Source: Pseudevernia furfuracea | Taxonomy: Eukaryota; Ascomycota; Lecanoromycetes; Lecanorales; Parmeliaceae | Assembly (NCBI GenBank): GCA_022315425.1 | Contig: JAIUPT010000043.1 | Coordinates: 1 to 43,579 of the forward strand | Reading direction: 5' to 3' | DNA: 43,579 nt | Part shown: positions 26,101 through 37,105 of the stretch, piece after piece | Numbering within the stretch: position 1 is the first letter of the stretch | Layout: each line of letters starts with the position of its first letter | Translations under genes and position numbers: made by a program | The notes under the pieces: model-generated | The model's input: the letters and a program-made list of their open reading frames with translations, nothing else | The model's database searches: none | What the model was told of the DNA's origin: nothing

Positions 26101-29100
26101 GCAGTTGCTATCTACGCTGGACAGCAATGGCTCCCACTTTCATAGGGGCATCACTGCTACTCATACCAGACATCATTTTGGTATGCATCTTCATCAGGGG
26201 GACTACAACTTTCGACTTTGGCTTTGCATTAAACACCAGTCCCAGCGAGGCATCTTGAGCGCAGGACTTGTCGACTTGAGCTCAGGCACACAGGCCTGCA
26301 TCTAAAATTGGCACTCCAGAAGTGTTGGCAGCAGGTTTCAACACTGCACATCGGGGGTGAATGCCTTTGTTGAAGCTGATTACAGTTGTTCACAGGGCAT
26401 TTGCTTTTCCCTGTGATGGACCCTATCATGTCCTGTCATGGAATGACAGCCAGCTGGCGCAGTGAGTCAGCATATCCCCCCTGTATAGCTGGTACCTGCG
26501 CAAAGCAATGCAAAGCTGACTCTACTATTGCTTCTACCTCAGCTGTGTCCTTCAGACCAAGGGAAGGTCAACCAACAACGTCTGAGCAGCTGAACGGTGC
26601 TCAAGTTTTGAGCTCAGCTGATACAGCTGCTGCATCTCAGGGTGTGACAATGCGCAGCTGATCTCTACTGCGTGAAGGCAGTTGCTCAGCAAGTGCTGTG
26701 TCTGCAGGTATCTATGCGACGAGGCCTTGGACACAGAGGCATTGAGGGAAGCCCTCAGCCAGAGGGTGGACGGCGCAGAGGAGGTAAAGAAAGAGATGAG
26801 GGAGGACATTGCTGAGGACAAGCGCAAGCTCAAGGTTGGCTGTTGTTCCACCAGCATCACCAGCATGCCATGTGTACTCGTTACACAACCATGCACCTGA
26901 GGAGGCATGATCATGTGCCATGTTTGGCAGCCTCACCAGCAGCAGAAAGTAACTTGTTTGCCTTACTTGGTGAGCTGAGTAAGACGTGCTGTGTTGTGAA
27001 ACGCTTGGCTAGTCCCTTTGCTGCAGCCTCCCTAGCCAATGACTACTCAGCTGCAACAGCACCACAAATCTCAAGCAAATGTTTAAGAAGCAGCGCTCCT
27101 TGTGGGTGCAGGAGCTTGAAATTGCTGAGAAGGAGGGAAGGCGGTTGCGGCGGGAAGGGGAGTCAAAGAAAGTGAAGGATGAGGAGGATGCAGGCCCCTC
27201 GGGGCCCCCTGATAGCAATGGACCTGCCCCCATGGACACCCAGATGTCTGGTCTTGATGAAAGGCAAGGGTTTTCTGCACTCAACTCGCTGACAAAAGTT
27301 ACACAAGAATAGGAACGCCTTAGCATACAGGGATTTTGGTGGCAGTTTTGTCCAAACAGGGGTGATACAAACAGTTTCAGCTCCCCATGTGCGCTCAAAT
27401 TACTCGAAAGCAGATCTACATGGACCTTTCCTGTGTGCTTCATGCACAATCAAGCGTGGTAATCATGCTTCTTATGGTTGGCTTCGTCCCCTACACAGTC
27501 CCCTGTCTTACATAATGCAACATCCAGGGCTGCATTGACATGAATGTGTCTGGTCAAGATGGCTTGGCCAGCACCAACTCTCTCGTCTGGTTGCAAATTC
27601 TTCTGCAAGACTGCAATAAGCAGTCCTCAAGGGCTGGTAACAACATGTTTGCATGTACTCTCTCGATGGGGATAAACTCCTTTGCAGAGAGTCATCAAGG
27701 TTTTGATCTTACAAAAAAGCATGAAAAGCTCAGTTTTGTGGGGGTTTTTTTGGAGGCTGACAGAAGCTTGGGGCCCTCAGGTCTAACAGCAGAGCTGAGG
27801 CAGCCTGGGCCTTGGAGAGCAGGAAGAAGAGGAGCCGGATGGGATCTGCCGCCAGACCTGCAGGAGTACAGCGGCAACCCGAATGATCGGCAGAGCCCAG
27901 CTGCTTTCGGGCAAGCTCAAACGGTAAGCCCAAGACACCTGAAAAGAAAGAGAGAAAAAGACTATGCGTCGTGGCGTCAATTTCATGAGAAGCCCAGTAT
28001 ATACCAGGCTGCCAGGCCAATGACACCTTGCATGAGTGGCGCAAATGACAGCTATGCTGATGGGAGAGTATATGAAGCCTGTGAGAAAAAGCATGGAGAG
28101 AGTGGAAACACTGACATGAAAAGCAGCTATTCCTGCTGTCAGCAGTTCAGTGTGCCTCAGCCATGCTGCACTGACAGCACTGCTACAAAGCAACAAAACC
28201 TCTGAGACGACGTACTGCCTGCATGCCTGTGTAGCAGTGTGACTCCCACTTGCATGTGGAAAAGAGAGATTTGGCTTGTCCGCACCTGAGTTGTATCATG
28301 CTCAAAGGCTGCATCACATGACGCTGCATATTGCATCTCTGCTGCATCGCAAAAGGTTCAGGCTCAGGCCAATATGGAGTGATGCAATGCCTGTTGCTTG
28401 TCTACTTATATGATATGATTTGATGAATGGATAATGCTTGTCTCCTATGTGCCTCGGTGGAAATGCTGAGTTTTCAGGTCTTTGTTGGGTAGTGGCTAGA
28501 GGTTTCTGCCTGTAAATGCGTCTATGGCACTCGCCCTGTCAGGCACACCCATTGGGTGCAATGTAGAGTCTCATGATAGGCATGTCGGCTACAGGACTAG
28601 GTTTAGGCACCACCTAGTAGGTACCTGGCCACACCACGATAGCTGGAATGCCTGTAAATTATTATTTATTATTATTCCTATGTGCCCTTCCATCCAAAAG
28701 GGTGTGGGTCTGCAGGCAGAGCGGGGCAGCGTTAGATGGGCTGCGCAACGCGCTGGTTGGCAGAGACACGCGAAAAAAAACAAGGTCGAGAAGCTGAAAA
28801 GGCGCTGCAGCTGAGGCCGAAAAGGCCAAGTACAGAGAGAAGATGCACTGAGGACATGCTTGTCAAGTAGGCACCTTGAATGATACGTCATGACGTCAGA
28901 GCACTGAGCATCATCTTGCTTTGACAGCATGCAAGAGATGACAGGGCTGTCGGCTTTTGCGCATGTACAGGCTTTAGAGCTTGTCAGCTTCTGCCCATGA
29001 TTTTGTGCATCTTCTTCCTTGCCGCACTGCTGCTGTGCATCTAAGCTGTCATTGCCTGAACACAGGTCAGCAACTTTTGGCCAGGGTCCATTTTGCATTG

Positions 29101-29730
29101 AACAGGTTACATGGTCTCACTGATTGAGTCTGTGTTGGATGTACCTGTGCCGTCAAGCCAGGAGGTCTGACAAACTGGCTCCAACCCCACACTGTTAGAT
29201 ATTGAACGGAAATGCTTGAGTGTAGGCGTCAGGAGGCGTATGAGAAGGAGTTGTGAGAAATATACAGTTCGGCGCAACCCCTAGGCATGGATCGCCACCA
29301 CCGCTACTAGGGTCAGTCCACTTTCAACCCATCAGCGTCTGCATCATGTCACCCATGATCACTGTGCATGACTAAGTTGAAGACGACTTGCACTGTATGA
29401 CTCACTGCATGATACATCAAAGACGACTTACAACTCAGGAAGGCTCACCATAGTAGAGATTCAGCATGCATATCCTTCCTTCATGTCTGGTAGTGGAATC
29501 CTGTGCAGACTGAAGACCAGTATGGCACAACAGTGACCACATGGGTAATGTGGCTGTAGGTGGGAGTAGTAGCAGGTCAGAGGCGGGGTCATCTACGTCG
29601 AGGACTTGCAGGGAGAATGGGAGTCATGACTCAGATAGAAGATTTGGAGGCTGTTGCAGCCGCCCTGACAGGAGGGGCGTTAGGGAACTTGCCCCTGTCC
29701 ACGCTATTGACAAGACTTACAAGTACGGCT
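17190..29730 (+). CDS. BAZ/ACF1-like remodelling subunit: WAC, HARE-HTH, DDT, WHIM
   Basis: Predicted nuclear subunit of an ISWI-type chromatin remodeller. Exons in order: 17190-17608, 17689-17862 and 17968-18133 form a WAC domain (FRPDEQVFVLQTTGEI, TGLTFAEAAKEEEKNR, AIHIVHHS, VVVKAWLQE); 18997-19241 is acidic; 20014-20175 plus 20552-20703 form a HARE-HTH domain (SLQVLKDAGVEGMSLGEI, DAAFVRVRKGVYAL); 21520-21637, 22226-22328, 22944-23071, 23325-23510 and 23817-24006 are charged coiled-coil; 24336-24754 holds the DDT domain (MLYIADFLTQFTKVLAI). Then come 25356-25535 (TWPEILRRYVL) and, joined in phase, 26708-26834 (YLCDEALDTEALREAL), about 27076-27263 (basic/acidic), about 27760-27912 and 28713-28845 (charged, frame unclear), about 29226-29307 (PLGMDRHHRY) and 29576-29714 (GGVIYVED..GEW; EDLEAVAAAL; DRRGVREL): the WHIM series. 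Most junctions keep phase. Exceptions: A-run 17520-17525 (six A, seven expected), near 29277, 29632 and 29668, and an unexplained frame offset before 25357. Confidence 0.85.
18925..18985. repeat. Two-copy direct repeat in intron
   Basis: TTGACCACACATGGGGCTTG and then CTGACCACACATAGGGCTTG follow each other just before the exon at 18997. A local tandem duplication; no function inferred. Confidence 0.7.
19560..19699. repeat. Long foldback hairpin in intron (67-bp arms)
   Basis: The left arm 19560-19627 and right arm 19633-19699 are reverse complements over nearly their whole length, separated by a 5-base loop (TGGAC). The inner 30+ bp (TCAAGTGACTGCCAGGCAAC and neighbours) differ only in the length of G and A runs. 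A mismatched patch of about 8-10 bases lies mid-stem, and the outer 20 bp (CACAGCTTGTG core) pair again. It sits in the intron 19242-20013 of the WAC/DDT gene. It may be a microRNA-type precursor or a foldback/MITE insertion. Confidence 0.85.
20823..20911 (+). repeat. Dispersed repeat, copy A
   Basis: This copy begins GTGATAGGCCTATTGTAC and ends GGCCCTACCCCCATGAGGGG then GCATCGGC. It shares its beginning, middle (CCCAATG.TTGC) and end with the copy at 25941-26038. The end contains a small CCCCC/GGGGG hairpin. Both copies are in introns of the same gene and in the same orientation. Confidence 0.75.
21375..21480. repeat. 24-bp minisatellite in intron
   Basis: Four to five copies of a unit like GTGCATCTGTGCAGCCCAAG, with 24-25 bp spacing and scattered substitutions. 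It lies just before the exon at 21520. Confidence 0.8.
22017..22195. repeat. ATT/ATC trinucleotide microsatellite
   Basis: About 180 bp built almost only of ATT, ATC and GTC triplets (ATTATCATT, ATCATCATT). The open frames it creates, rich in Ile and Met, are artefacts. It lies in the intron before the exon at 22226. A shorter tract of the same type occurs near 31030-31098. Confidence 0.9.
23721..23763. repeat. CAGA/GATA tetranucleotide microsatellite
   Basis: Imperfect AGACAGAC/AGATAGAC units in the intron between the coiled-coil exon ending at 23510 and the exon starting near 23817. Related short CAGG/CACA words precede it from about 23640. Confidence 0.85.
24100..24310. repeat. CTGCTCAC-type low-complexity repeat
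   Basis: Irregular repeats of CTGCTCAC, CTGCTGCTCAC and CCGCTCAC fill the intron immediately before the DDT exon at 24336. Units are 8-12 bp and degenerate. Confidence 0.85.
24891..24964. repeat. Two-copy 24-bp direct repeat
   Basis: GGCTGCAAGCTGGCACAAAC followed by AGCA occurs at 24891 and again at 24941, in the intron after the DDT exon. Identical copies 50 bp apart suggest a recent local duplication. Confidence 0.75.
25151..25326. repeat. 15-bp minisatellite in intron
   Basis: Copies of CCCTGCATGCTATGG grade into CCCTGCATCCTCTTG along the array, about 11-12 units. As 15 is a multiple of three, both strands stay open and produce spurious repetitive peptides. It lies just before the exon at 25356. 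Confidence 0.9.
25941..26038 (+). repeat. Dispersed repeat, copy B
   Basis: This copy begins GTGATTGGCTTATTGTAC and ends GGCCCTACCCCATGAGGGGG then CATCGGC, matching copy A at 20823-20911 with about 10 extra bases in the middle. Same strand, same host gene, different intron. Confidence 0.75.
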
Positions 29731-31100
29731 GCTTATGTGCTCTCTTGTTTGCCACGTTGTCCAGTTCTGGTGACAGGACTCACATGTACACCTGGCGCTA
29801 TCATTTTATATCGAGATGCAGTGCACTGCCATGGTCGTCATGACAAGCTTGAGCAAAAGCGACCTGAGTGTATCAAGCCTGTACTGTCAGTTACTCACGT
29901 CTATCACAAGTGGGGTTGTACGCATGACTCATCAGGCAGGCACTGCCCTACAAAGCCGAGTCATGACTCATCATGACTCATCATTGTACATCCTGCTGCA
30001 GCTACAGACCGGGTTTTGACTTGCATTGTGTATCAGCGAGCAACTGGCAAGGGTCCTGCTAAGCCAGTCTGATTGCGCATATGCATCCTCCACAGTTCTA
30101 TCGCACAAACAGTAGCTGGTATTCCGCAGGGCTAGTACTGCTTGCAACCACAGGCAGATTTGGTCAACTCGCCACACCATTCTTGTGACGTGCCATAGCA
30201 TGAGGCTCGCACAAGCTTTTGGTTCATGTATAAACATGCCATCATGCACTCTTGGCAGCTTAGTCAGGTACATGTTACGCAGCTCATAGCGTGGCTCATG
30301 AAGCGAGCTGCCTCTGAAGATGCACAGGACCTCCCGCATACACGAGCCACCACTTGGAGCTGCGCCGAGCACAGTCCTCCAGCAGCACGATACACTCTCG
30401 CAGCACTGTGACTGGCAGAGATAGCAGGCAGCCTAGCGGCAGTTGACCCTATTCAGCCCTGACCAAAGAAGCCGCAGACGGGTCCCAACAGCCCTTCGAC
30501 GTGCCCGAGCACTGCCACTACCTCGGTATGCCACACTGTACAGCAGAAGCCCTGCACCACACCTACTCAAGGCTGTGGGACCAAATCGAGTCCTCAGCAA
30601 TACACTGGCTAGATATCTCGTGGTTGACGGATTTATAGAAGGTGGACATCATATAGAGGTCAGGCAACATGTGAGTGGATGGTAAATATCCACAGCCCTT
30701 TGGAATAGAATAGCCTGATCACTGCTATCTGATCGTCAGAAGCGTAGATGACGTGTGACCCTGCTGCTATGAGCTCTGCTCTGCACGCAGTATCAGGAGA
30801 GAACATGGACACGCATCGGCAAACAGCTAGATCTGAATGCACAGAAGGTACATCTTTGGCAGATTAGCTCTGGCGCTCAGTGACGTCAATGAGTGCGTAG
30901 TCAGCTAGTATGTCACGCAGTTTAGACTGGTGACTATAGTACCTACATGTCTTGCATGACAGTGGATGGAGAGACAAACGACCTGATCAACCGCACATAT
31001 CTAGCTCTCCATGAGCTGGAAAAGCCGACATCATTTTCATCTTTGTTATGATTATTATTCTTGATCTTATATATTGTTTTTATCATTATGATTATTACAG

Positions 31101-31286
31101 TTGGTGAAGGGATTGAGGGATCAGCACTTGCTGGAGCAATCGACGCTTGCTAGTGACCCACAGAGCAGAATGCAGACAAAATGGGTGGCATTGCCGGTCC
31201 AACACAGGGCTGGGGCCCTTGGGCAGCTGCTCTGTCAGCTGCTGCTCAGGGGCAGATGGAGGCAGCCCCTGCAGTGACTCCAATAG
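31101..31286 (+). CDS. Possible further exon of the WAC/DDT gene
   Basis: After a good acceptor (ATTATTACAG at 31091-31100) an open frame encodes LVKGLRDQHLLEQSTLASDP and then WVALPVQHRAGALGQLLCQL, a pattern somewhat like the helical segment that follows WHIM motifs in this protein class. Another frame from about 31180 reads GAAALSAAAQGQMEAAPAVT and runs to an ATAG/GTATGC donor at 31286. Which frame is real is unclear, and it could belong to another gene. Confidence 0.3.
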
Positions 31287-32158
31287 GTATGCGATTTCAA
31301 CCGCAGGTGGCATGAATGCCCCTGCTTCACAAAGTTATGGTACCAAATTGGCTGACTGAGGGTCAGCCACAAGGTCCCTTCATGCTCAGCTTATCACACA
31401 CTGATGATGTAAGGTCCAATCATGTCAAATGCTGACAGGAACTGCAGCTGGAAGTGCACTGCAGGAACACATTGATGACAGGTGTGTATGCAAGGCTATG
31501 TAGACTGTGCGCTGATGTGCCTCAGCATGCTGATGCGATGCATGCTTGTCCGCCAGTGCGCCTACCATCCTACCAGGGTTACTGGTGTGAGTGTCTGCCA
31601 CTGGTCTGCAGGGATTGTGCTGTTGGAGGTGCAGACAATATGTCAAGGCTCGTGTCAATAGAATGGGAAGGAATGCAATCTTCATGCCTCTGGCCAAGTG
31701 ACTCCACCGGAAGAGCCTGACGCTGCTGAGACAGTGCTGACCATGAAGGCTTGATGTATTCGGATTATGTCCACTACCTTGATGATTGATGCATTGACTT
31801 GAACCCCTTTTGCTGTGCCATATTCCCAGCCTGTGCTCTTGCATAGCCAGGTAGGTATCAGGTATGCCCTCCCCTGATTCAGAAGTGCCATACAGGCGGT
31901 TGATTTGCACCACCTTCTTCAGCTGCATATGCTGCATGGTTCGTGCATAGAATGCTGCACATCAAACCCACATGTTTGATCCAAATCTACTCTACCACGG
32001 TTGCGCGCTTCGACAGCATAAGCCCTTCCATGTGTGACAAGTCTGTGGTGACAATTTTGTGCACATCTACATACACTGGCGCTTTCAGCCAGGGTGTTTG
32101 ATGAGTCACAACTGGCTCGCACTACCGCAGACTGTAAATCTATAAAATAAAACTGAAA

Positions 32159-33310
32159 ATGAAAAGGCACATGGTGGGTGGCTTAGCAGCTCGCAGGGCT
32201 GACGGAGTGCCCAAGATCCGTAAGGAGGACCGAGTGGCTACTGCCATACGTGCCTACAATCCTCACCGCAAAAGCCTGCAAGACTCGCAGAGACGAGGTA
32301 CGCCCTTGCCACCAGCTCACCTGCTGCCTACCCATCTGAAAGTCATTGCGTCACTAACGTCGTCTGCTTGCTGTTGTCAGGGGGAATGTGACATATTAAA
32401 GAAGGCCGGGCACACTTGTCTGCTGATATGAGGAAAGTTTCACTTTTACAAAGAATGCTGGGCATGCGATTGCTGTCAAAGCAGACACACCACGACACTA
32501 CCGCAAGGCTGCTGCTGTCACATGACATGGAGATCACTACATGATTTGCTCCCAATACATGAGTTGCAGAGTGTCATGGCATGTGTTGTGAAAGCTCATC
32601 GAGAAGGTGGAATGTTTGGTGGCAGATGTGCACTTGCAGCTGGGCCAGTGACCTTGAGGGAGAGGGGTGAGGGTGATGGTCAGGAAGTGACGCCTCAGGA
32701 GATGATCAGCAGAGCGAGGGGTAAACCTGGGAAGTTGGATGCACTAGACATTGCCTCCTTGGAGGACACTGCAGCAGGTACTGCACTTTGCTGCTCCAGT
32801 CTTTTCGTATGTGCTTGTGCTGTTGCTACATGCCATTGAGGACTATAATGATCTGCATGTGAACACCTTGTGTCCTGTCTGCTCTAAAGTGTGTTGCGAT
32901 GTGAATGCACGCAGTGTTCGATAGTGGGTGCCGCGTGACAGCAACTGGTGGTTGGCTAGTGAGACTGTGCTGTGTCTTGGGACTATTCGTATGTTTGGTC
33001 TGTCTATCGCGATCTGTTTCTGGTGTATGCACAGCAGTGAGGTAGTATGATAAGCTGAGCACACACAGCATTTATAATGTACTTGTGCAAGACAGCTTGT
33101 CAGTGTTATGGACACCATCACATAGCGCAGGCCATACATGTGACTCATGCGAAACACACGAGACTATTTCACATGTATGGAGTCACCTGATATAAATGGC
33201 CTGGGTGTTGCAGACACATTTGGAAAGCTTTGGCGGAACATCCGAGAACGCACTGTATGGCGTAATCGACGTCACGCAAGCCGCCACTGCTCTTCTCGTG
33301 TATGCATATT
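32159..33310 (+). CDS. Unrecognised multi-exon gene candidate
   Basis: Three exon-like pieces lie in order. 32159-32297 encodes a basic segment (KRHMVGGLAARRADGVPKIR, then TAIRAYNPHRKSL) with a GTACGC donor. 32570-32777 encodes SVMACVVKAHREGGMFGGRC through RARGKPGKLDALDIASLED. 33214-33310, after TTGCAG, joins it in phase to read DTAADTFGKLWRNIRE and continues in another frame as NALYGVIDVTQAATALLVY. A middle piece at 32381-32540 (RKVSLLQRMLGMRLLSKQ) may also belong. I do not recognise the family; the last piece could be a membrane or hydrophobic helix. It may instead be the 3' end of the WAC/DDT gene. Confidence 0.35.
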
Positions 33311-34446
33311 GTACCTGTGTTTGCTGACTTGCTGCACCCGTGATTGAGTTCTGACCAGATATTGTGGTCAAGGTGCCACGGGCAAACGCAACAAGAGCGT
33401 GATATGCTTCAGACTAGTTGCGGGTGTTCGATTTGTACTATAGCTAGGTCTCAAGCACTGCTGCCCAGCTCCTTCCGACCAGTCAACCTGTTAGCCTCTG
33501 CAGGTACATTCAGCTGCAATGTCCGGTCTGTATCACAATATCAAGCGTGTCGAAATGCTAGATGCCGTTGCTGCATAGATAATGAACACGTACAATCATC
33601 ATGTACTGTTGTTTGAACCACATACATGTCTGGCAATACGTCGCAATTTACGCGCAGCAGACCTGTGCAGGCCATGATACTCAGGGTGCCAGCTGGCATT
33701 ACAGCGTGTGCGTGTGTGCAATGTACACCCACAAAGATCGCTTGAGTCGATGAGCTACTACAGATGGGTATGGCAACCCTGCACTCAACTAGCTAGCAAA
33801 AGACCATGCATCGATAATGATGATTCGTGATATGTATGATATCAATCTGATAGCCCTGCCCACGATGCAGTATCTATGCCACATTGGTTGATACGTGATC
33901 ATTGACCACTTCCTGGTGGGTTGTGCGGCATGCATTAATATCTATATCGGGCCAATATCCTGCACGGACTCTGTTGTCAGATTTGCAGGCTGTGTCATTC
34001 TGCTGTGCACATACGACAAACATCACAACTCTCTGCGGCACATAGCAAGATGCGGCGGCGTCTCTCCGTCCATGTATTTCACATTTCGTTTGCCTCCCCG
34101 ACTCTGCCAGCCTACACACACAGTTTAGGATTGTCCTCACAAACTCAGGTTCTTGGAAGACTGCAGTGCATGTCAGGCTGTCTATCGTGCCTGGATAGCT
34201 TTGGTATCTCAGATACATGTTCACAAGATACACTACTCTCTGCAGAGCTTGGCGTCAGCTCCATATCTAGCGGGACTCTTTTGCTGCTTCCTATCCAATG
34301 TGTACATGATCAGCAACATGATCAAGACACAGTGTTTAGATCCTGTTCGTATCAGTGGCATAGCCCAGAAAAGCGCTCTGACATCACGGTCGCTGTGTGG
34401 ACAGTCACAGAAGCATGCGTGCCATCACACACAGAACCACTGTGTT
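33311..34446. other. Gap between the plus-strand candidate and the hydroxylase gene
   Basis: Open frames on the plus strand at 33895-34488 overlap one another and have no recognisable motif. This is probably the 3' flank of both converging transcription units (plus from the left, minus from the right). Confidence 0.35.
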
Positions 34447-36318
34447 CTATTTAGAATTATGGCTGAAGGCATACACATCAGCGGCTGAAGCAAGCGACTC
34501 GGCCGAAAAATAAAGGGGCTTTTTTGTATGAATCCATTTGGTGGCCGTCCACTTGACTCACCTGAATGATGGGCGACCAGTATGGAGAGATGCCTGGTCC
34601 TTGTACCATCACAGATTAGACTGTAGAACAGCAGTGCCATGCCTGCAAGCAGGCAAGCCAGATTTGCTGATGCACTTTGCTTGTGCAGAAGCGATGAACA
34701 AAGACACTGTGCATAAGATTAGTCAATCGGCAGCATGCCATATCCTGATGGATGAACAAGATGTGCATCTGAGCTGGGTAGGTGCCTGCTTGAAAACAGA
34801 GGATTCTGAACCACATCTTTGCTTATGCGTCGAGCAATGCAGGGGCTGACTGTCACAGGAAGCTGCATATAGACTCAAATTGCAGGGTGAGCAGAACGGA
34901 CGCTCAGGCAAATATGTCCTGGGATCAGGCTTGACGCTGCCTGGGATGCAGAAATACACTATGCAGAATGGCGCTTGCCTCACCTTTCTGGGGCTTGACT
35001 GCGACATGCTCCTTAGCACACTCTGAGAAGGGCCAAAGCGAGCATCCATGGCGCTCCAGCCACTGAGAAGCCTGCAGGACAGACACACATACTCACGATC
35101 AGCCGCTGATACTCAATCAGGCCAATTTGCAATTTCTCTCTTTAGGACTCCACAGGGGAGTCAACAAACAAACCACTACATCTGCCAAGGCATGCCAAAT
35201 GATTGCAGTCACACCCAGAGGATAGTTGCTGTCCTGAAAAGCAAGAAAGCTGACATGGCCATTGTTCTGCACAGGGCTACACTGCGCTGTGTCATCATCT
35301 CTATCAGCACCTGTGTCAAGCGCTTGCACGCACATGCAGAAAAGTGTGGACTGCATATGGAATGGCACACACATTAAGCACCAGGGCAGTGTGCTCTGCA
35401 CTGTGCTGTAAACTGATCCTATTACCCTTTGGATATAATGTGTTCACAAGAATGCTTAAGCGTGGCAATGAGCAGCTTTCAGTTCACCAGGCAGCACCAT
35501 TATGCAGTTGTGAAGAACAGTCCAATGAAACCAATAAACTCACAGCTGGAAAAGCCGTCTCCCCTCCCTCTTCTGTTGTGTTAGCCAGGTACAGCAACAC
35601 AGTAGCCACTCTGGGAGAGTCCTCTACCAGAGAATCATAATGGGCGCCGTACTTTTGGCCCAGACCGTATCTCAGGATTTGCATGTCCTCCTGATGACTG
35701 ATGTTGAGATGAGTCCAGGTGGCTAAGCGTTGCTCTACATCTCTAACCACAGGATCCTGTAATCTCCTGCAGAGGCGAAGCAGCTTGCAACTCTAATGTT
35801 TTACCCCACAGTCAAGGCTGCATGAGTCGTATTCACAGCATTGACGAAAATTTGAGTATGCACTGCTGTGTATGAGTATCATAGCTGGACCATTGATATG
35901 ATGTGATGTGATGACAAGAATGATTTGTTGGTAGCAAGGGCATGCAGAAATGTATCCAAGGCAGGTGTGATAGCTGAAGCAGGCTCTGCAGCTGCACAAC
36001 TGTCCAATGATTCTACCTCAAGAATGTGCCATAGCTTGTCCTGATGTTGTCCTCTGTGCTCTGTCCTCCCTTGCCTACAACTGTGCTCCTTTTCATCTAA
36101 ACACTCAATGAACTAAGTGAACTGCTGCTTGCAGTCATGAGCCAGGAGTACAATGATCTGTTCGAATGCAGTATACAGGAAGGTGCAACATTGGTGGGTG
36201 GAGTTATACAAACTGCAAGTACCTTTGGTTTAGCCAAAGCTACAATGTGGTCACATTCTTCTGGCGATAGAAAGTTATGGTATATATAAGCTCTGGGCTT
36301 GTGGAAATCTGCTCTGCC
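34447..36318 (-). CDS. Prolyl 4-hydroxylase, algal/plant type (Fe(II)/2-oxoglutarate)
   Basis: Predicted to hydroxylate peptidyl proline, as in cell-wall glycoproteins, probably in the secretory pathway. Exons from the 5' side: 36223-36318 (KPRAYIYHNFLSPEECDHIV); 36017-36096 (MKRSTVVGKGG, TEDNIRTSYGTFL); 35544-35766 (DPVVRDVEQRLATW, YGLGQKYGAHYDSLVED, TTEEGGETAFPA); 34984-35071 (SQWLERHGCSLWPFSECAKE, HVAVKPQ); 34447-34642 (GMALLFYSL, DQASLHTG, KWTATKWIHTKKPLYF). All joins keep phase. The iron ligands are seen as HYD (H and D) and the H of SLHTG; the Lys of TATKW fits the 2-oxoglutarate contact. Two blemishes occur in the last exon: a frame change near 34600 and a shifted, stop-containing patch at 34556-34575, both explained by homopolymers one base short. 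The first exon and any signal anchor are not identified. Confidence 0.88.
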
Positions 36319-36560
36319 CTGCAGATAACAAGGCTTGATGGTAGAGCCTGTCGTTGTGACTCATTACTTTAAGAGCGCAGTTTCTGAATCAGGCAAGTGC
36401 TTTGGAGTGTACCATGGCAGTGACTGTTCGTGCGCCACAAGTTGCAAGCCTGCAGAGTATGCATTATGATATCTGCAAATCCCTTTGTGCCAAGGTCAGA
36501 CAGTGAGCAAAATATGCGTCACATCTTTGGAAGGCCGCTGCAAATACCTGAGTATCCTTG

Positions 36561-36680
36561 TTAAACTTCTGGTGCAGGGAGGGTATCTGTAAAGCTTGAT
36601 CCAACAGCACCTGCACCGCCAAATGGCCGTTTGAAGGGATAGCTCAGTGCAACAAGCTTCTGCGCATCTTGTGACGGCAT
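36561..36680 (-). CDS. Short open frame, possible first exon of the hydroxylase
   Basis: An ATG-to-TAA frame of 39 codons (MPSQDAQKLVALSYPFKRPF at its start) lies 243 bp upstream of the first recognised hydroxylase exon, on the same strand. A GTGCAG word after the codons for PFG could be a donor. It lacks a membrane anchor, so I list it only as a candidate 5' exon. Confidence 0.2.
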   Translation of the reverse strand: MPSQDAQKLVALSYPFKRPFGGAGAVGSSFTDTLPAPEV

Positions 36681-37105
36681 GGCGCGGGCCTGTCAGCAGA
36701 CAGTACCGAGTAAGGCCGTCGTCCAGAGCGACAAAATAGTGATCGGAAGTGGCACACACACGACGTGTCGCATCTATTGGCGATCACAAGCACACGAAAC
36801 AGTCTACAAAACGAAATTCCGGAAGTCAATTGGCTGTGTCGCCGTGGCCGCCGAGATCAAGCGCAGTAGTGAGTACTTGCTGTAAGCAATTAGACCTAGT
36901 GACGCGCGCAGCGGTACAATGTTTGCAGCTTGTTTGTCGCAAACACTGTGGGATTTTTCTGTCTAAGTTTGCCTGTATCTCATGTGTGAGCCTTTGCGGA
37001 TACTACCGCTGACCACTTTAGTAGTGTTGGACTGTCCAAGTCCGGGTGTAAGCGTTACAACCCATTGACTTCCAGCTTCATTCGTTCTGGCGCTAACAGC
37101 ATTCT
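36681..37105. other. Spacer between exportin-7 and the hydroxylase gene
   Basis: This lies 3' of the exportin-7 stop and 5' of the hydroxylase, both on the minus strand. It should hold the exportin-7 terminator and the hydroxylase promoter. A plus-strand frame (36679-36885) is open but unsupported by any motif. Confidence 0.4.

Noticed and set aside
34447..34642. Stop-codon reassignment (TGA read as an amino acid)
   Set aside because: Other genes use normal TGA stops (exportin-7 ends in one), and homopolymer slips explain the hydroxylase TGA without reassignment.
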